A stretch of 21,861 nucleotides of DNA, taken from contig SFPF01000058.1 in NCBI GenBank assembly GCA_004552155.1, positions 1-21,861 on the forward strand. Reading direction: 5' to 3'. The translations under genes were made by a program, and so were the position numbers. Within the stretch, counting starts at the first letter, position 1. The number at the start of each line of letters is the position of its first letter. Shown in pieces: positions 1-7,464 of this stretch. Below the pieces are notes generated by a model that was not told the origin of the DNA, made no database searches, and was given only the letters and a program-made list of their open reading frames with translations. The DNA comes from Bacteroidales bacterium (GTDB taxonomy: Bacteria > Bacteroidota > Bacteroidia > Bacteroidales > Bacteroidaceae).

Positions 1-120
1 TTACAGATTCAAATCGTCGCACATGAAAGACTTCTTCTAATAGACTATGTTTCAACTGTTTCAAAGAACGAATTGCCCACTTTAACGGGACAGCAGTGAC
101 TTGTCAATATTATATAAAAC

Positions 121-1695
121 ATGAGTTCATCCGCCATATTTGTCACCGTCGTCGTGGTGCTGCTGCTCGTGGCACTCATCAAGGAGTGGCTGCGCCCGGG
201 GCTGATATTGTTTTCCGGCGCCGTGGTATTCCTTTGCGCCGGTATTCTAAGCCCGTCGGAGGTAGTGGCAGGCTTTTCCAACAAAGGTATGATTACCGTC
301 GCGCTGCTCTTCCTCGTGAGCGAAGGTGTGCGGCGCTCGGGATTGCTGGAAAAGATGCTCTACCGCCTGCTGCCGTCAAAGCGCTGCGGCGAGCGCAAGG
401 CATTGTTCAGCATGATGCCGATGGTGTCATTCATCTCGGCCTTCCTCAACAATACGCCCGTGGTGGTCATCTTCGCCCCCATGGTAAAACGTTGGGCAGA
501 GCGCGTGGGCATACCTGCCACGAAACTGCTCATCCCGCTGTCGTTTGCCACCATTCTTGGCGGGCTTTGCACGCTGATTGGCACGTCCACAAATCTCGTG
601 GTCCACGGCATGGCACTCGATGAAGCCGCCGCAAATTCCACGCTCGGGCTGCGCGGGCTGAACATGTTTGAGTTGGGAAAAATAGGGCTGGTCATAGCCG
701 CCGTTGGCACGACCTACATCATCATTGCCGCCAAATACCTCCTGCCGGCGCGGCGCGAGGAACGCGGCGACTTGGAGCAGGAAAACCCTAACTCGAAATA
801 CTTCCGCGTGGAACTGGTGCTCGGCGCACGCTTCCCGGCCATCAACAAGCGCATCTTCGATTTCGATTTCAAAGAAAAGTATGGCGCCACCCTCTTAGAG
901 CTCAAGCGCAACGGCCAAACACTCCTCATGCACGACATGCGCAAGGAGCATTTCCGCGAAGGCGACACGGTGGTGGTGCTGGCCGACGAGAGTTTTATGC
1001 GCAACTGGGGCGACTCCTCTTTCTTCCTGCTCGTGGCCGACACCCGCCAGAAGGAACCCGCGATGGGGCGCAAGAAGCGTTGGTTTACCATCGTGCTGCT
1101 CGCGCTCATGATATTCGGCGCCGCCATCGGCGAGTTGCCGTGGGCGCAAGGGCTCGTGCCGGGCATGAAGTTCGACATGTTCTTCTTTGTCTGCGTGGTT
1201 ACGGTGATTATGGCGGTGATGAACATCTTCCCCGCCCGCAAGTACACGAAATTTATCTCTTGGGACATTCTCATCACCATAGCCTCGGCCTTCGCTATCA
1301 GCAAGGCGATGCAAAACTCGGGCATGGCCGACGCTGTGGCATCGTGGGCTGTGGGGCTTAGCCGGGAGCACGGCAGCTACGTGCTGCTCGGCGTGGTGTT
1401 TTTCATCACGAGCGTTGCCACGGAACTGATGACCAACAATGCCGCCGCCGCGCTGGCATTCCCCATCTCCATATCCATGGCGCAGCATCTCGGGGTGAGC
1501 CCCATGCCTTTCATAGTGTGTATCTGCGTGGCTGCTTCCGCCAGTTTCTGCACGCCTATCGGCTATCAAACAAACCTGATTGTGCAAGGCGTGGGTAACT
1601 ACCGTTTCGGCGATTTCATCAAGATAGGCCTGCCGCTCAACCTCATCGTCATGGCACTGAGCATCTGGCTCATTCCCGTGTTCTGGCCTTTCTGA
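121..1695 (+). CDS. SLC13 (DASS)-type anion/Na+ symporter permease with an RCK_C-like insert
   Basis: Predicted inner-membrane transporter of 524 residues. Hydrophobic helices fill the N-terminal ~210 and C-terminal ~200 residues. Between them (about residues 224-305) is a soluble segment resembling a TrkA-C/RCK_C domain, which in this family is thought to be regulatory. Two half-repeats each carry the Asn/Thr motifs of the family: N110-N-T-P with TSTNLV in the first half, and TNNAAAA with TPIGYQTN in the second. These helical-hairpin motifs bind Na+ and the anion in the DASS/SLC13 superfamily. Members move dicarboxylates, sulfate or related anions; the substrate cannot be told here. Many relatives carry two RCK_C domains, this one appears to have one. 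The ATG at 121 begins a hydrophobic segment immediately and has an A-rich leader. Confidence 0.85.
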   Translation: MSSSAIFVTVVVVLLLVALIKEWLRPGLILFSGAVVFLCAGILSPSEVVAGFSNKGMITVALLFLVSEGVRRSGLLEKMLYRLLPSKRCGERKALFSMMPMVSFISAFLNNTPVVVIFAPMVKRWAERVGIPATKLLIPLSFATILGGLCTLIGTSTNLVVHGMALDEAAANSTLGLRGLNMFELGKIGLVIAAVGTTYIIIAAKYLLPARREERGDLEQENPNSKYFRVELVLGARFPAINKRIFDFDFKEKYGATLLELKRNGQTLLMHDMRKEHFREGDTVVVLADESFMRNWGDSSFFLLVADTRQKEPAMGRKKRWFTIVLLALMIFGAAIGELPWAQGLVPGMKFDMFFFVCVVTVIMAVMNIFPARKYTKFISWDILITIASAFAISKAMQNSGMADAVASWAVGLSREHGSYVLLGVVFFITSVATELMTNNAAAALAFPISISMAQHLGVSPMPFIVCICVAASASFCTPIGYQTNLIVQGVGNYRFGDFIKIGLPLNLIVMALSIWLIPVFWPF

Positions 1696-1710
1696 ATTTT
1701 ATTTTAGGAA

Positions 1711-1750
1711 ACTTGTTTACTCGTCTACTTGTTTACTTGTCTACTCATCT
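1711..1750 (+). repeat. Tandem array of five 8-bp units (ACTYGTYT)
   Basis: Five adjoining octamers follow the transporter stop and end 3 bp before the thioesterase ATG: ACTTGTTT, ACTCGTCT, ACTTGTTT, ACTTGTCT, ACTCATCT. Related arrays lie on both sides of the gap between the methyltransferase and ptpA. The function is unknown. Its position puts it in the leader of the thioesterase mRNA. Confidence 0.85.
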
Positions 1751-1753
1751 GAA

Positions 1754-2224
1754 ATGAAAAAGATAATAAATCCCTTCGTACATCTCGACGGCTACAACTG
1801 CTTCGGCTGTGCGCCGTGCAACCCTTTCGGCGTGAAAATGGAGTTTTTTGAGGACGGCGACGACATCGTGAGCCTTTGGCAACCCACGCCGAACTTCCAA
1901 GGCTGGCTCAACACACTGCACGGCGGCATTCAGAGCGTGCTGCTCGACGAGATTTGCGGCTGGGTGGTGATGCGCAAGCTGCAAACGGCCGGCGTGACCT
2001 CGAAAATGGAGACGCGCTACCTCCGCCCCGTGAGCACAGAGGGTGGACAAATCACGCTCCGCGCCCGCATCAAGGAGCAGCGCCGCAACATCGTGCTCAT
2101 CGAGGCGACCCTCCACAACAGCACGGGCGAACTTTGCTCGCAAGCCCTTTGCACCTACTTTACCTTCCCGCCCGAAAAGGCACACAGCGAAATGCACTTC
2201 AGCGGCTGCGAAGTGGAGGAATAA
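1754..2224 (+). CDS. PaaI-type hot-dog fold acyl-CoA thioesterase
   Basis: A 156-residue protein with the single hot-dog domain of the PaaI/YigI-like thioesterases. The motif LHGGIQSVLLDEICGW (about residues 55-70) matches the family HGG...lxDe signature, in which the backbone amides after HGG and the acidic residue on the long helix form the active site. The strand pattern KMETRYLRPV follows. The N-terminal GYNCFGCAPCNPFGVKM is the Cys-containing 'CFGCgpxNPxGL'-like opening seen in one branch of these thioesterases. Expected role: hydrolysis of an acyl- or aryl-CoA in the cytoplasm; substrate unknown. The enzyme probably acts as a dimer or tetramer, as is usual for the fold. The ATG at 1754 directly follows the octamer array. 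Confidence 0.85.
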   Translation: MKKIINPFVHLDGYNCFGCAPCNPFGVKMEFFEDGDDIVSLWQPTPNFQGWLNTLHGGIQSVLLDEICGWVVMRKLQTAGVTSKMETRYLRPVSTEGGQITLRARIKEQRRNIVLIEATLHNSTGELCSQALCTYFTFPPEKAHSEMHFSGCEVEE

Positions 2225-2254
2225 GTTAAGGTGGATTTTAAAACCAAAATGAGT

Positions 2255-2553
2255 CTTGCAGTTGTCTTTTTGCATGGCAAGGCGTATAAAACACGCCCAG
2301 TTGTCCCTGTTGTCGTCATATCAAGCGCATAAATGCCTGAACCGGAATTGTCTTTTGTTGTTTTTGTCGTCGTTTTTATTTTTTAGACAACAGAGACAAC
2401 AAAAGACAACTTGTTTTTCTGTCTTGCAGTTAATGTATGACGACAACCGGGACAACTTTTTGACAACATGCAGTTGTCTTTCTGCGCGGCGTGGTTGTTT
2501 ACTTATTCAACCAATGCGCTTGGAGAATTATTCTTTTTGCGTATGACGACAAC
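2255..2553. repeat. Spacer dense in GACAAC/GTTGTC hexamers
   Basis: This 434-bp gap between the thioesterase and the methyltransferase holds no convincing gene. It contains eleven exact copies of GACAAC or its complement GTTGTC, starting at 2261, 2300, 2309, 2386, 2395, 2405, 2442, 2451, 2462, 2473 and 2548. Several are spaced 9-11 bp apart. A longer direct repeat, TGCAGTTGTCTTTyTGC, occurs at 2258-2274 and 2469-2485. ATGACGACAACCGGGACAA at 2438-2456 recurs inverted near 2301-2320 and in shortened form near 2543. An imperfect inverted repeat pairs about 2346-2372 with 2385-2412. It could be an operator array or a mobile intergenic repeat. A 96-codon frame across it looks spurious. Confidence 0.7.
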
Positions 2554-2581
2554 CGCCCTGTTTCCACTAATTTTCTAACTA

Positions 2582-2615
2582 TCTGCACATATAAGCGCAT
2601 ATTTTCGTAAATTTG
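2582..2615 (+). promoter_or_regulatory. Bacteroidetes-type promoter for the THUMP methyltransferase gene
   Basis: TAAATTTG at 2608-2615 matches the TAnnTTTG -7 element of the Bacteroidetes primary sigma factor. The -33 element (consensus TTTG) is weak: only TCTG at 2582-2585, with slightly long spacing. Transcription would start near 2620, leaving a leader of roughly 38 nt before the ATG at 2659. This argues against the upstream TTG at 2620 as the start codon. Confidence 0.55.
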
Positions 2616-2658
2616 CGCGTTGTTTCCTAACACGGATTATAATCCTTACCTTTTTTCA

Positions 2659-4200
2659 ATGCAAGAATTTCAGCTAATTGCCAAAACCTTTCAAGGCCTT
2701 GAAGAGGTTTTGGCGCAAGAACTGACCGAACTCGGTGCCAACAACATCGAAATCGGACGGCGCATGGTGTCGTTTACAGGCGACAAGGCAATGATGTACC
2801 GCGCCAACTTCTGCCTGCGCACCGCCGTCAGGATTTTGAAACCCATCAAAACTTTTAAGGCAACAGATGCCGACGATGTCTACAACGCAGTGCGCGGCGT
2901 GGAATGGGACGATTTTCTCGACCTCAAAACGACTTTTTCGGTCGACTCGGTAGTCTATTCCGAGGAGTTCCGTCATTCTAAGTTCGTGGCCTATAAAGTG
3001 AAAGACGCCATCGTGGACTATTTCCGCGAGAAGCACGGCGAACGTCCCAATATCCGTATTACGAACCCCGACATCCGTCTTAATATCCACATTGCCGATA
3101 CGCAATGCACGCTGTCGCTCGACTCTTCCGGCGAAAGCCTGCACCTGCGCGGCTATCGCACGGCTTCGGTGGATGCGCCCATTAACGAGGTGCTCGCCGC
3201 AGGCTTGATAAAGTTGTCGGGCTGGGACTTTAAGTCTGATTTCATCGACCCGTTTTGCGGTTCAGGCACTATTTTGGTGGAGGCCGCCCTTATGGCACGC
3301 AACATCTACCCCGGCGTGTTCCGCAAGAAGTTCGGCTTTGAGAATTGGAAGGATTTCGACCCCGAACTCTTACAGGAGATTTACGACGACGACACGCAAG
3401 AGCGTGCCTTCGACCATAAGATTTACGGCTACGACCTTAACCTGCGTGCCATTGAGGCAGCCGATGCCAACGTGAAGGCTGCAGGCGTGGGCGACATCGT
3501 AACCTTGGAGCAGCGCGACTTCCAAAAGTTTGAGCAGCCTTCCGAGAAGGCGATCATGGTGACCAACCCGCCATACGGCGAACGCCTCAAGCCCGAAGAC
3601 CTCACGGGGCTTTATCAGATGATCGGCAAGACGCTGAAACATTCCTTCTGCGGCAACGAGGCTTGGATTATCAGTTACAAGGAAGAATGCTTTGAAGCCA
3701 TCGGCTTGAAGCCGAGTTTCAAAATTCCCCTCTACAACGGCGCACTCGACTGCGAGTTCCGCAAATATCAGCTCTTCGACGGCAAGCTCAACGCCTTTCG
3801 CGCTGCCGGCGGCGAGGTGAAGACCACCGAGGAACGCCGCCGCATGGGCGAGAAGCACCGTTTCAAGCAAAACCGTGGCGAGTTCAATCGCCGCCCCGCC
3901 GATGAAGAGCGCGTGCCCGACGAGGACTTTACGCCCGAATACGAGATGCTGCGCAAGCGTCACCGCGAGTTCCAAAACACTTTCGGACCTCGCGAACGCC
4001 GCAACGATAATCCGCGCCGCTTTGAGGGCGAAAAAGACTTCAAGCGCGGGAAGGGCGGCGACTTCAAGCACGAGCGTGGCGACTTCAAGCGCCGCGGCGA
4101 CCGCGATGAGCGCGGCAGGGGCGGCAAGTTTGGCGGACGCTCCTCAGACCGCCGGGACTTTGGCGGCAAGCGCGGCGGCAAAAGACCCGATAGAGATTGA
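2659..4200 (+). CDS. THUMP-domain class I SAM-dependent rRNA (guanine-N2) methyltransferase, RlmL-like
   Basis: A 513-residue protein from the ATG at 2659; the frame is open back to a TTG at 2620, but that falls at the predicted transcription start. The N-terminal ~160 residues resemble the ferredoxin-like plus THUMP RNA-binding region of RlmL/TrmN-type enzymes. The Rossmann-fold methyltransferase follows, with DPFCGSGT (from D197, motif I region) and NPPY at 303-306, the catalytic signature of exocyclic amino-group methylation. In the family it methylates a guanine N2 in rRNA using S-adenosylmethionine. The RlmK half fused in gamma-proteobacterial RlmL is absent. From about residue 388 to the end the protein is a charged, low-complexity tail rich in Arg, Lys, Gly, Asp and Phe with repeated DFK and RGG-like motifs, probably disordered and RNA-binding. 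Confidence 0.85.
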   Translation: MQEFQLIAKTFQGLEEVLAQELTELGANNIEIGRRMVSFTGDKAMMYRANFCLRTAVRILKPIKTFKATDADDVYNAVRGVEWDDFLDLKTTFSVDSVVYSEEFRHSKFVAYKVKDAIVDYFREKHGERPNIRITNPDIRLNIHIADTQCTLSLDSSGESLHLRGYRTASVDAPINEVLAAGLIKLSGWDFKSDFIDPFCGSGTILVEAALMARNIYPGVFRKKFGFENWKDFDPELLQEIYDDDTQERAFDHKIYGYDLNLRAIEAADANVKAAGVGDIVTLEQRDFQKFEQPSEKAIMVTNPPYGERLKPEDLTGLYQMIGKTLKHSFCGNEAWIISYKEECFEAIGLKPSFKIPLYNGALDCEFRKYQLFDGKLNAFRAAGGEVKTTEERRRMGEKHRFKQNRGEFNRRPADEERVPDEDFTPEYEMLRKRHREFQNTFGPRERRNDNPRRFEGEKDFKRGKGGDFKHERGDFKRRGDRDERGRGGKFGGRSSDRRDFGGKRGGKRPDRD

Positions 4201-4215
4201 AAATAAAAATATTTT

Positions 4216-4255
4216 AGTAAACAAGTAAACCAGTATACAAGTAAACAAGACAAGT
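4216..4255 (-). repeat. Inverted copy of the 8-bp unit array
   Basis: AGTAAACA, AGTAAACC, AGTATACA, AGTAAACA and AGACAAGT lie end to end after the methyltransferase stop. On the minus strand they read as the same ACTTGTTT-type octamer found at 1711-1750 and 4291-4322. With the opposite-facing array at 4291-4322 this copy could pair in RNA across the gap. Confidence 0.8.
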
Positions 4256-4290
4256 TACTCATATAAATTTATATTTTCAAAACATCTCTG

Positions 4291-4322
4291 TCTCGTATAC
4301 TCGTTTACTTGTCTACTCGTCT
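4291..4322 (+). repeat. Third array of the 8-bp unit
   Basis: TCTCGTAT, ACTCGTTT, ACTTGTCT and ACTCGTCT run end to end just upstream of the ptpA start region, in the same orientation as the array at 1711-1750. The rest of the 144-bp gap is AT-rich and shows nothing else. Confidence 0.8.
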
Positions 4323-4344
4323 ACTAATAAATGAACCTTTTACG

Positions 4345-6513
4345 ATGAAAACCATGGCAAACAAGAAACTCATAGCCGCAGGCTTGCTTTTCCTGCTGGC
4401 ACACTTACCCATTATGGCACAAGGCACAAAGCAGTTCACGCTCGACGACCTGATGTGGGGCGGCTCGAACTATTGGAACATCCAGCCCCGCTCTGTATTT
4501 ACCACTTGGTGGGGCGACCGCCTCGTTGAGACGAAAGTGGAGGAGCTTAGCCTCCTTTTCGACAACAAGGGGAAGAAGGTGGAGAAAAATGCCACGCTTT
4601 GCTCTCTCGCCGACATCAATGCCGCGCTCGACACGGCGGCATTCGGCAAGGCAGCCTTTCCCGCAGCAAACGGCACCGTAGTACGCGTCCGTGCCGACAA
4701 AGGTACAGTGGACTACGACTGGACCAAGAAGCAAATCGTCTTTTCCATGCTCCGCCCTGAAGGAAATCTTCAAGCCACGAAAACGGCACCCGTCACCTCT
4801 GCGCTGGCCTACGTGAAGGACTACAATATATATATACGCACGCGCGAGGGCAAGGACCTTACGGTCACGACCGACGGCACGCGCGAGTTGCAGTACGGCC
4901 TCAGCGTGCACCGCAACGAGTTCGGCATCAACGAAGGGCTGTTTTGGAGCCCTAAGGGCAATTTGCTGGCGTTCTACCGCATGGACCAAAGCATGGTGAC
5001 GGACTTCCCGCTCATCGACATCTTCCACCGCGTGGCACAGCTCGCGCCCGAGAAATACCCCATGGCGGGCATGACGAGCCATAAGGTAACTGTCGGCATC
5101 TTCAACCCTGCAACCGGGCAGACGGTCTATCTCAAAGCCGGCGACCCCACCGACCGCTATTTCACCAATATAGCCTGGTCGCCCGATGAAAGCACTGTTT
5201 ATATGTTTGAACTGCCCCGCACGCAGGATAAGGCGGAGCTTGTGGCCTACGATGCAGCCACGGGCGAGCGCAAAGGCGTTCTGTACACCGAGACCAATGC
5301 GCGTTACGTCGAGCCGATGAACCCGATTGTCTTTCTGCCGTGGGACGCAAGCAAGTTCGTGATGCAGTCGCGCCGCGATGGCTACAACCATTTTTATCTC
5401 TTTGATACGACGGGCAAGCAGTTGGCGCAGCTCACCAAAGGCGCGTTTGAGGTAATCGATTTCCTCGGTTTCAACGAACAGACAAAGAGCATCGTTTATC
5501 TTGCTAACGAGCAGTCGCCCGTGCGCCACAATCTCTACACAGTCAATGTCGCTACGGGCAAGCGCCAGTTGCTCGACAATGGCGAGGGCGTGCACCGCGC
5601 TTCGCTTTCCGCCGGCGGCCGTTTCCTTTGCGACCGTTGGAGCAAGCCCGACACCTATCGCCAGGTTGACTTCATCAATACCTCCAATGGCAAGAAGCAA
5701 GCCGTGCAAGAGCGTATCGCCACGCCGTGGGCAGACTTCAACGTGCCCGAGATTACGGGCGGCAGCATCAAGGCTGCCGACGGCACGACCGACCTCTACT
5801 ACCGCCTGGTGAAGCCCGTAGGCTTCGACCCCGCAAAGAAATACCCCACGGTGGTGTACGTTTACGGCGGCCCGCACGCCAACAACGTGGAGGAAAGCTG
5901 GAATTTCGCCGCCCGCCCGTGGGAAATCTATATGGCGCAGCGCGGCTACGTGCTGTTCGTAATCGACAACAGGGGCTCGCAATATCGCGGTTTCGACTTC
6001 GAGAGCTGCACGCACCGCCATCTCGGCGACATCGAGATGCAAGATCAGATGCAGGGCGTGGAGTTTCTCAAAACCCTGCCTTATGTCGATGCCGACCGCC
6101 TCGGCGTGCACGGCTGGTCGTTCGGCGGCTACATGACCACCAACCTCATGTGTTCCTACCCCGACGTGTTCAAAGTCGGCGTGGCGGGCGGCCCGGTTAT
6201 CGACTGGAAATATTACGAGGTGATGTATGGCGAGCGCTACATGGACACGCCGCAGGAAAATCCCGAAGGTTACGAAAGTTCCTCGCTCCTGCCTAAGGCC
6301 AAGAACCTCAAAGGCCGCCTGCAAATCATCGTGGGCCTTAACGACGGCACTTGCGTGCTGCAGCACAGCCTTGCTTTCCTCCGCGCCTGCGAAGATGCTG
6401 GCACGCAGCCCGACTATTTCGTTTATCCCGGTCAGGAACATAATATGATGGGGCGCGATATGGTGCATCTCCATGAACGCATCACGCGCTACTTCGACGA
6501 TTATCTAAAGTAG
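4345..6513 (+). CDS. ptpA: Prolyl tripeptidyl/dipeptidyl peptidase, S9 family (PtpA-like)
   Basis: A 722-residue exported serine peptidase starting at the ATG at 4345 (MKTMANKKLIAAGLLFLL..., a signal peptide probably cleaved around MAQG). The frame extends back to a TTG at 4309, which would add 12 residues before the signal peptide and lies in the octamer array. The N-terminal ~470 residues match the DPP-IV-type beta-propeller. The C-terminal alpha/beta hydrolase carries GWSFGGY with nucleophile S592, then D667 (GLNDGT) and H699 (QEHNMMG). The triad spacings of 75 and 32 residues equal those of P. gingivalis PtpA (S603, D678, H710, from memory). The family removes X-X-Pro tripeptides or X-Pro dipeptides from peptides in the periplasm or at the cell surface. 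The stop codon lies inside a repeat element. Confidence 0.88.
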   Translation: MKTMANKKLIAAGLLFLLAHLPIMAQGTKQFTLDDLMWGGSNYWNIQPRSVFTTWWGDRLVETKVEELSLLFDNKGKKVEKNATLCSLADINAALDTAAFGKAAFPAANGTVVRVRADKGTVDYDWTKKQIVFSMLRPEGNLQATKTAPVTSALAYVKDYNIYIRTREGKDLTVTTDGTRELQYGLSVHRNEFGINEGLFWSPKGNLLAFYRMDQSMVTDFPLIDIFHRVAQLAPEKYPMAGMTSHKVTVGIFNPATGQTVYLKAGDPTDRYFTNIAWSPDESTVYMFELPRTQDKAELVAYDAATGERKGVLYTETNARYVEPMNPIVFLPWDASKFVMQSRRDGYNHFYLFDTTGKQLAQLTKGAFEVIDFLGFNEQTKSIVYLANEQSPVRHNLYTVNVATGKRQLLDNGEGVHRASLSAGGRFLCDRWSKPDTYRQVDFINTSNGKKQAVQERIATPWADFNVPEITGGSIKAADGTTDLYYRLVKPVGFDPAKKYPTVVYVYGGPHANNVEESWNFAARPWEIYMAQRGYVLFVIDNRGSQYRGFDFESCTHRHLGDIEMQDQMQGVEFLKTLPYVDADRLGVHGWSFGGYMTTNLMCSYPDVFKVGVAGGPVIDWKYYEVMYGERYMDTPQENPEGYESSSLLPKAKNLKGRLQIIVGLNDGTCVLQHSLAFLRACEDAGTQPDYFVYPGQEHNMMGRDMVHLHERITRYFDDYLK

Positions 6514-6601
6514 GGGCGTTTTGCAAAACGCCCGTCTTATGCGCCGCTGGGAAAATCAATATCGCAAACCATTAACCGGGCGTTTTGCAAAACGCCCCTA
6601 C
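6510..6601. repeat. 92-bp element with perfect 25-bp terminal inverted repeats
   Basis: Positions 6510-6534 and 6577-6601 are exact reverse complements. Each also contains the same perfect 20-bp palindrome, GGGCGTTTTGCAAAACGCCC (6514-6533 and 6578-6597). The 42-bp interior has no visible gene. The left end supplies the TAG stop of ptpA (6511-6513), and ridA follows 42 bp after the right end. It is built like a small non-autonomous mobile element or REP-type repeat and can also fold as strong hairpins. I see no target-site duplication. Confidence 0.85.
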
Positions 6602-6643
6602 TCGTGAGACCTCAATAAAACCTTTAACATCATAAATACAACC

Positions 6644-7018
6644 ATGAACGCAATATCCACAACAAACGCACCTGCCGCAATAGGCCCGTATAGCCAAGCC
6701 ATTAAAGTGGGCGAACTGGTGTTTGTGTCGGGCCAGTTGCCCATCGACCCCGCCACGGGTGCCTTCGCAGAGGGCGGCATTAAAGAACTGACCCGTCAGT
6801 CGCTCACAAACATGAAGGCTATTCTCGAAGAAGCCGGCACTTCTATGGCCAACGTTGTAAAAACCACCGTCTTCCTTGCCGATATGAACGACTTTGCCGC
6901 GATGAACGAGGTTTATGCCGAGTTCTTCGCCGCTCCTTTCCCCGCCCGCTCCGCCGTGGCAGTAAAAACCCTGCCCAAAGGCGCGCTGGTGGAAATTGAG
7001 TGCATCGCGCAGGCGTAA
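6644..7018 (+). CDS. ridA: RidA family reactive enamine/imine deaminase
   Basis: A 124-residue RidA/YjgF/UK114 protein of the usual length. It shows the family pattern throughout: IGPYSQAI near residue 13, VFVSGQLP, a VVKTTVFLADMNDFAAMN helix, and PARSAV with R102 at the position of the catalytic Arg (Arg105 in E. coli). It ends with VEIECIAQA. The enzyme hydrolyses 2-aminoacrylate and related enamines made by PLP enzymes, protecting PLP-dependent enzymes in the cytoplasm; it acts as a trimer. The ATG at 6644 has an A-rich leader. It sits between a repeat element and its own terminator, so it is probably a single-gene unit. Confidence 0.93.
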   Translation: MNAISTTNAPAAIGPYSQAIKVGELVFVSGQLPIDPATGAFAEGGIKELTRQSLTNMKAILEEAGTSMANVVKTTVFLADMNDFAAMNEVYAEFFAAPFPARSAVAVKTLPKGALVEIECIAQA

Positions 7019-7050
7019 AGCAGTCATTATAACATACTCATAATAAGCAA

Positions 7051-7087
7051 TTAGGGCGTGCTAATCGGCACGCCCTAATCTTTTTTC
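7051..7087 (+). terminator. Rho-independent terminator of ridA
   Basis: Perfect 11-bp stem TTAGGGCGTGC / GCACGCCCTAA (7051-7061 with 7068-7078), loop TAATCG, then a T-rich run ending in TTTTTT. It lies 33 bp after the ridA stop. Confidence 0.9.
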
Positions 7088-7091
7088 GGTT

Positions 7092-7145
7092 ATTTGAGGC
7101 GGATTTATTCGGTGATTTGTGGCGGATTTATTCGGTTGTTTGTGG
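7092..7145 (+). repeat. 23/24-bp tandem repeat, about 2.3 copies
   Basis: Copies of a unit centred on GGCGGATTTATTCGGT start at 7092 and 7115; a third begins near 7138 (TTTGTGG) and is cut off. It follows the ridA terminator. No coding or regulatory role is visible. Confidence 0.7.
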
Positions 7146-7269
7146 ATTTCATGCATTTCATGAAAGACTATCCGCCGTGCTCTGCGCCATCTTCTCAGAG
7201 CAATTTTTTATTTGCAGCAAGATAATTTTTCCTTGCTTCCTCATATTTTTTCCTTTCCTATAAGATAGT

Positions 7270-7353
7270 TTTTGTTACAAACTTTGTAACACGTATTACA
7301 AACCTTGTAACATGTGTTAGAAACTTTGTAACGCTTGTTACAAACTTTGTAAT
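7270..7353. repeat. Four 21-bp units each carrying a GTTACAAA-n-TTTGTAAC palindrome
   Basis: Four 17-bp imperfect palindromes start at 7274, 7295, 7316 and 7337, an exact 21-bp period. The consensus is GTTACAAA, central C, TTTGTAAC; copies 2, 3 and 4 each have one or two changes. The right half of one unit and the left half of the next also form a second palindrome. A period of two helical turns puts all sites on one DNA face, as in a cooperative operator array. The array lies about 260 bp upstream of rsmH, in the 592-bp gap where mraZ would be expected. Confidence 0.8.
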
Positions 7354-7401
7354 AAACTTTTTGTTATATGACAGTGAAAAATATCTAGGAGGAAGGAAAA
7401 A

Positions 7402-7464
7402 ATGTATTATAGGAGCGGGAAAAACATCAAGGGGCAAATGGGGACGGGAACGGAGATAATTTGA
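7402..7464 (+). other. Possible 20-codon leader ORF with strong Shine-Dalgarno site
   Basis: AGGAGG at 7387-7392 lies 9 bp before an ATG at 7402 opening a 20-codon frame that ends with TGA at 7462-7464 (starts MYYRSGKNIK). Such a site is unusual for Bacteroidetes. The surrounding stretch 7381-7480 is purine-rich on this strand with several GGGG runs, so the Shine-Dalgarno match may be chance. No family is recognisable. The rest of 7354-7560 is AT-rich and shows nothing else. Confidence 0.2.

Noticed and set aside
1..120. End of a minus-strand gene at the window edge
   Set aside because: The minus-strand frame ending at base 1 meets a stop within 13 codons. Nothing coding can be supported in this stretch.
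2256..2546. A 96-codon plus-strand frame in the GACAAC-rich spacer
   Set aside because: Its sequence only translates the repeated hexamers (Gln/Leu/Ser/Cys-rich), shows no domain and ends upstream of the promoter element. Such frames arise from intergenic repeats.
4405..6474. A 689-codon open frame on the minus strand opposite ptpA
   Set aside because: It is the antisense shadow of a GC-rich, codon-biased gene. Its protein is full of low-complexity His/Ala/Val, shows no domain, and ptpA on the other strand has a complete catalytic triad.
7270..7353. CRISPR array
   Set aside because: The 21-bp units are contiguous with no unique spacers and there are no cas genes.
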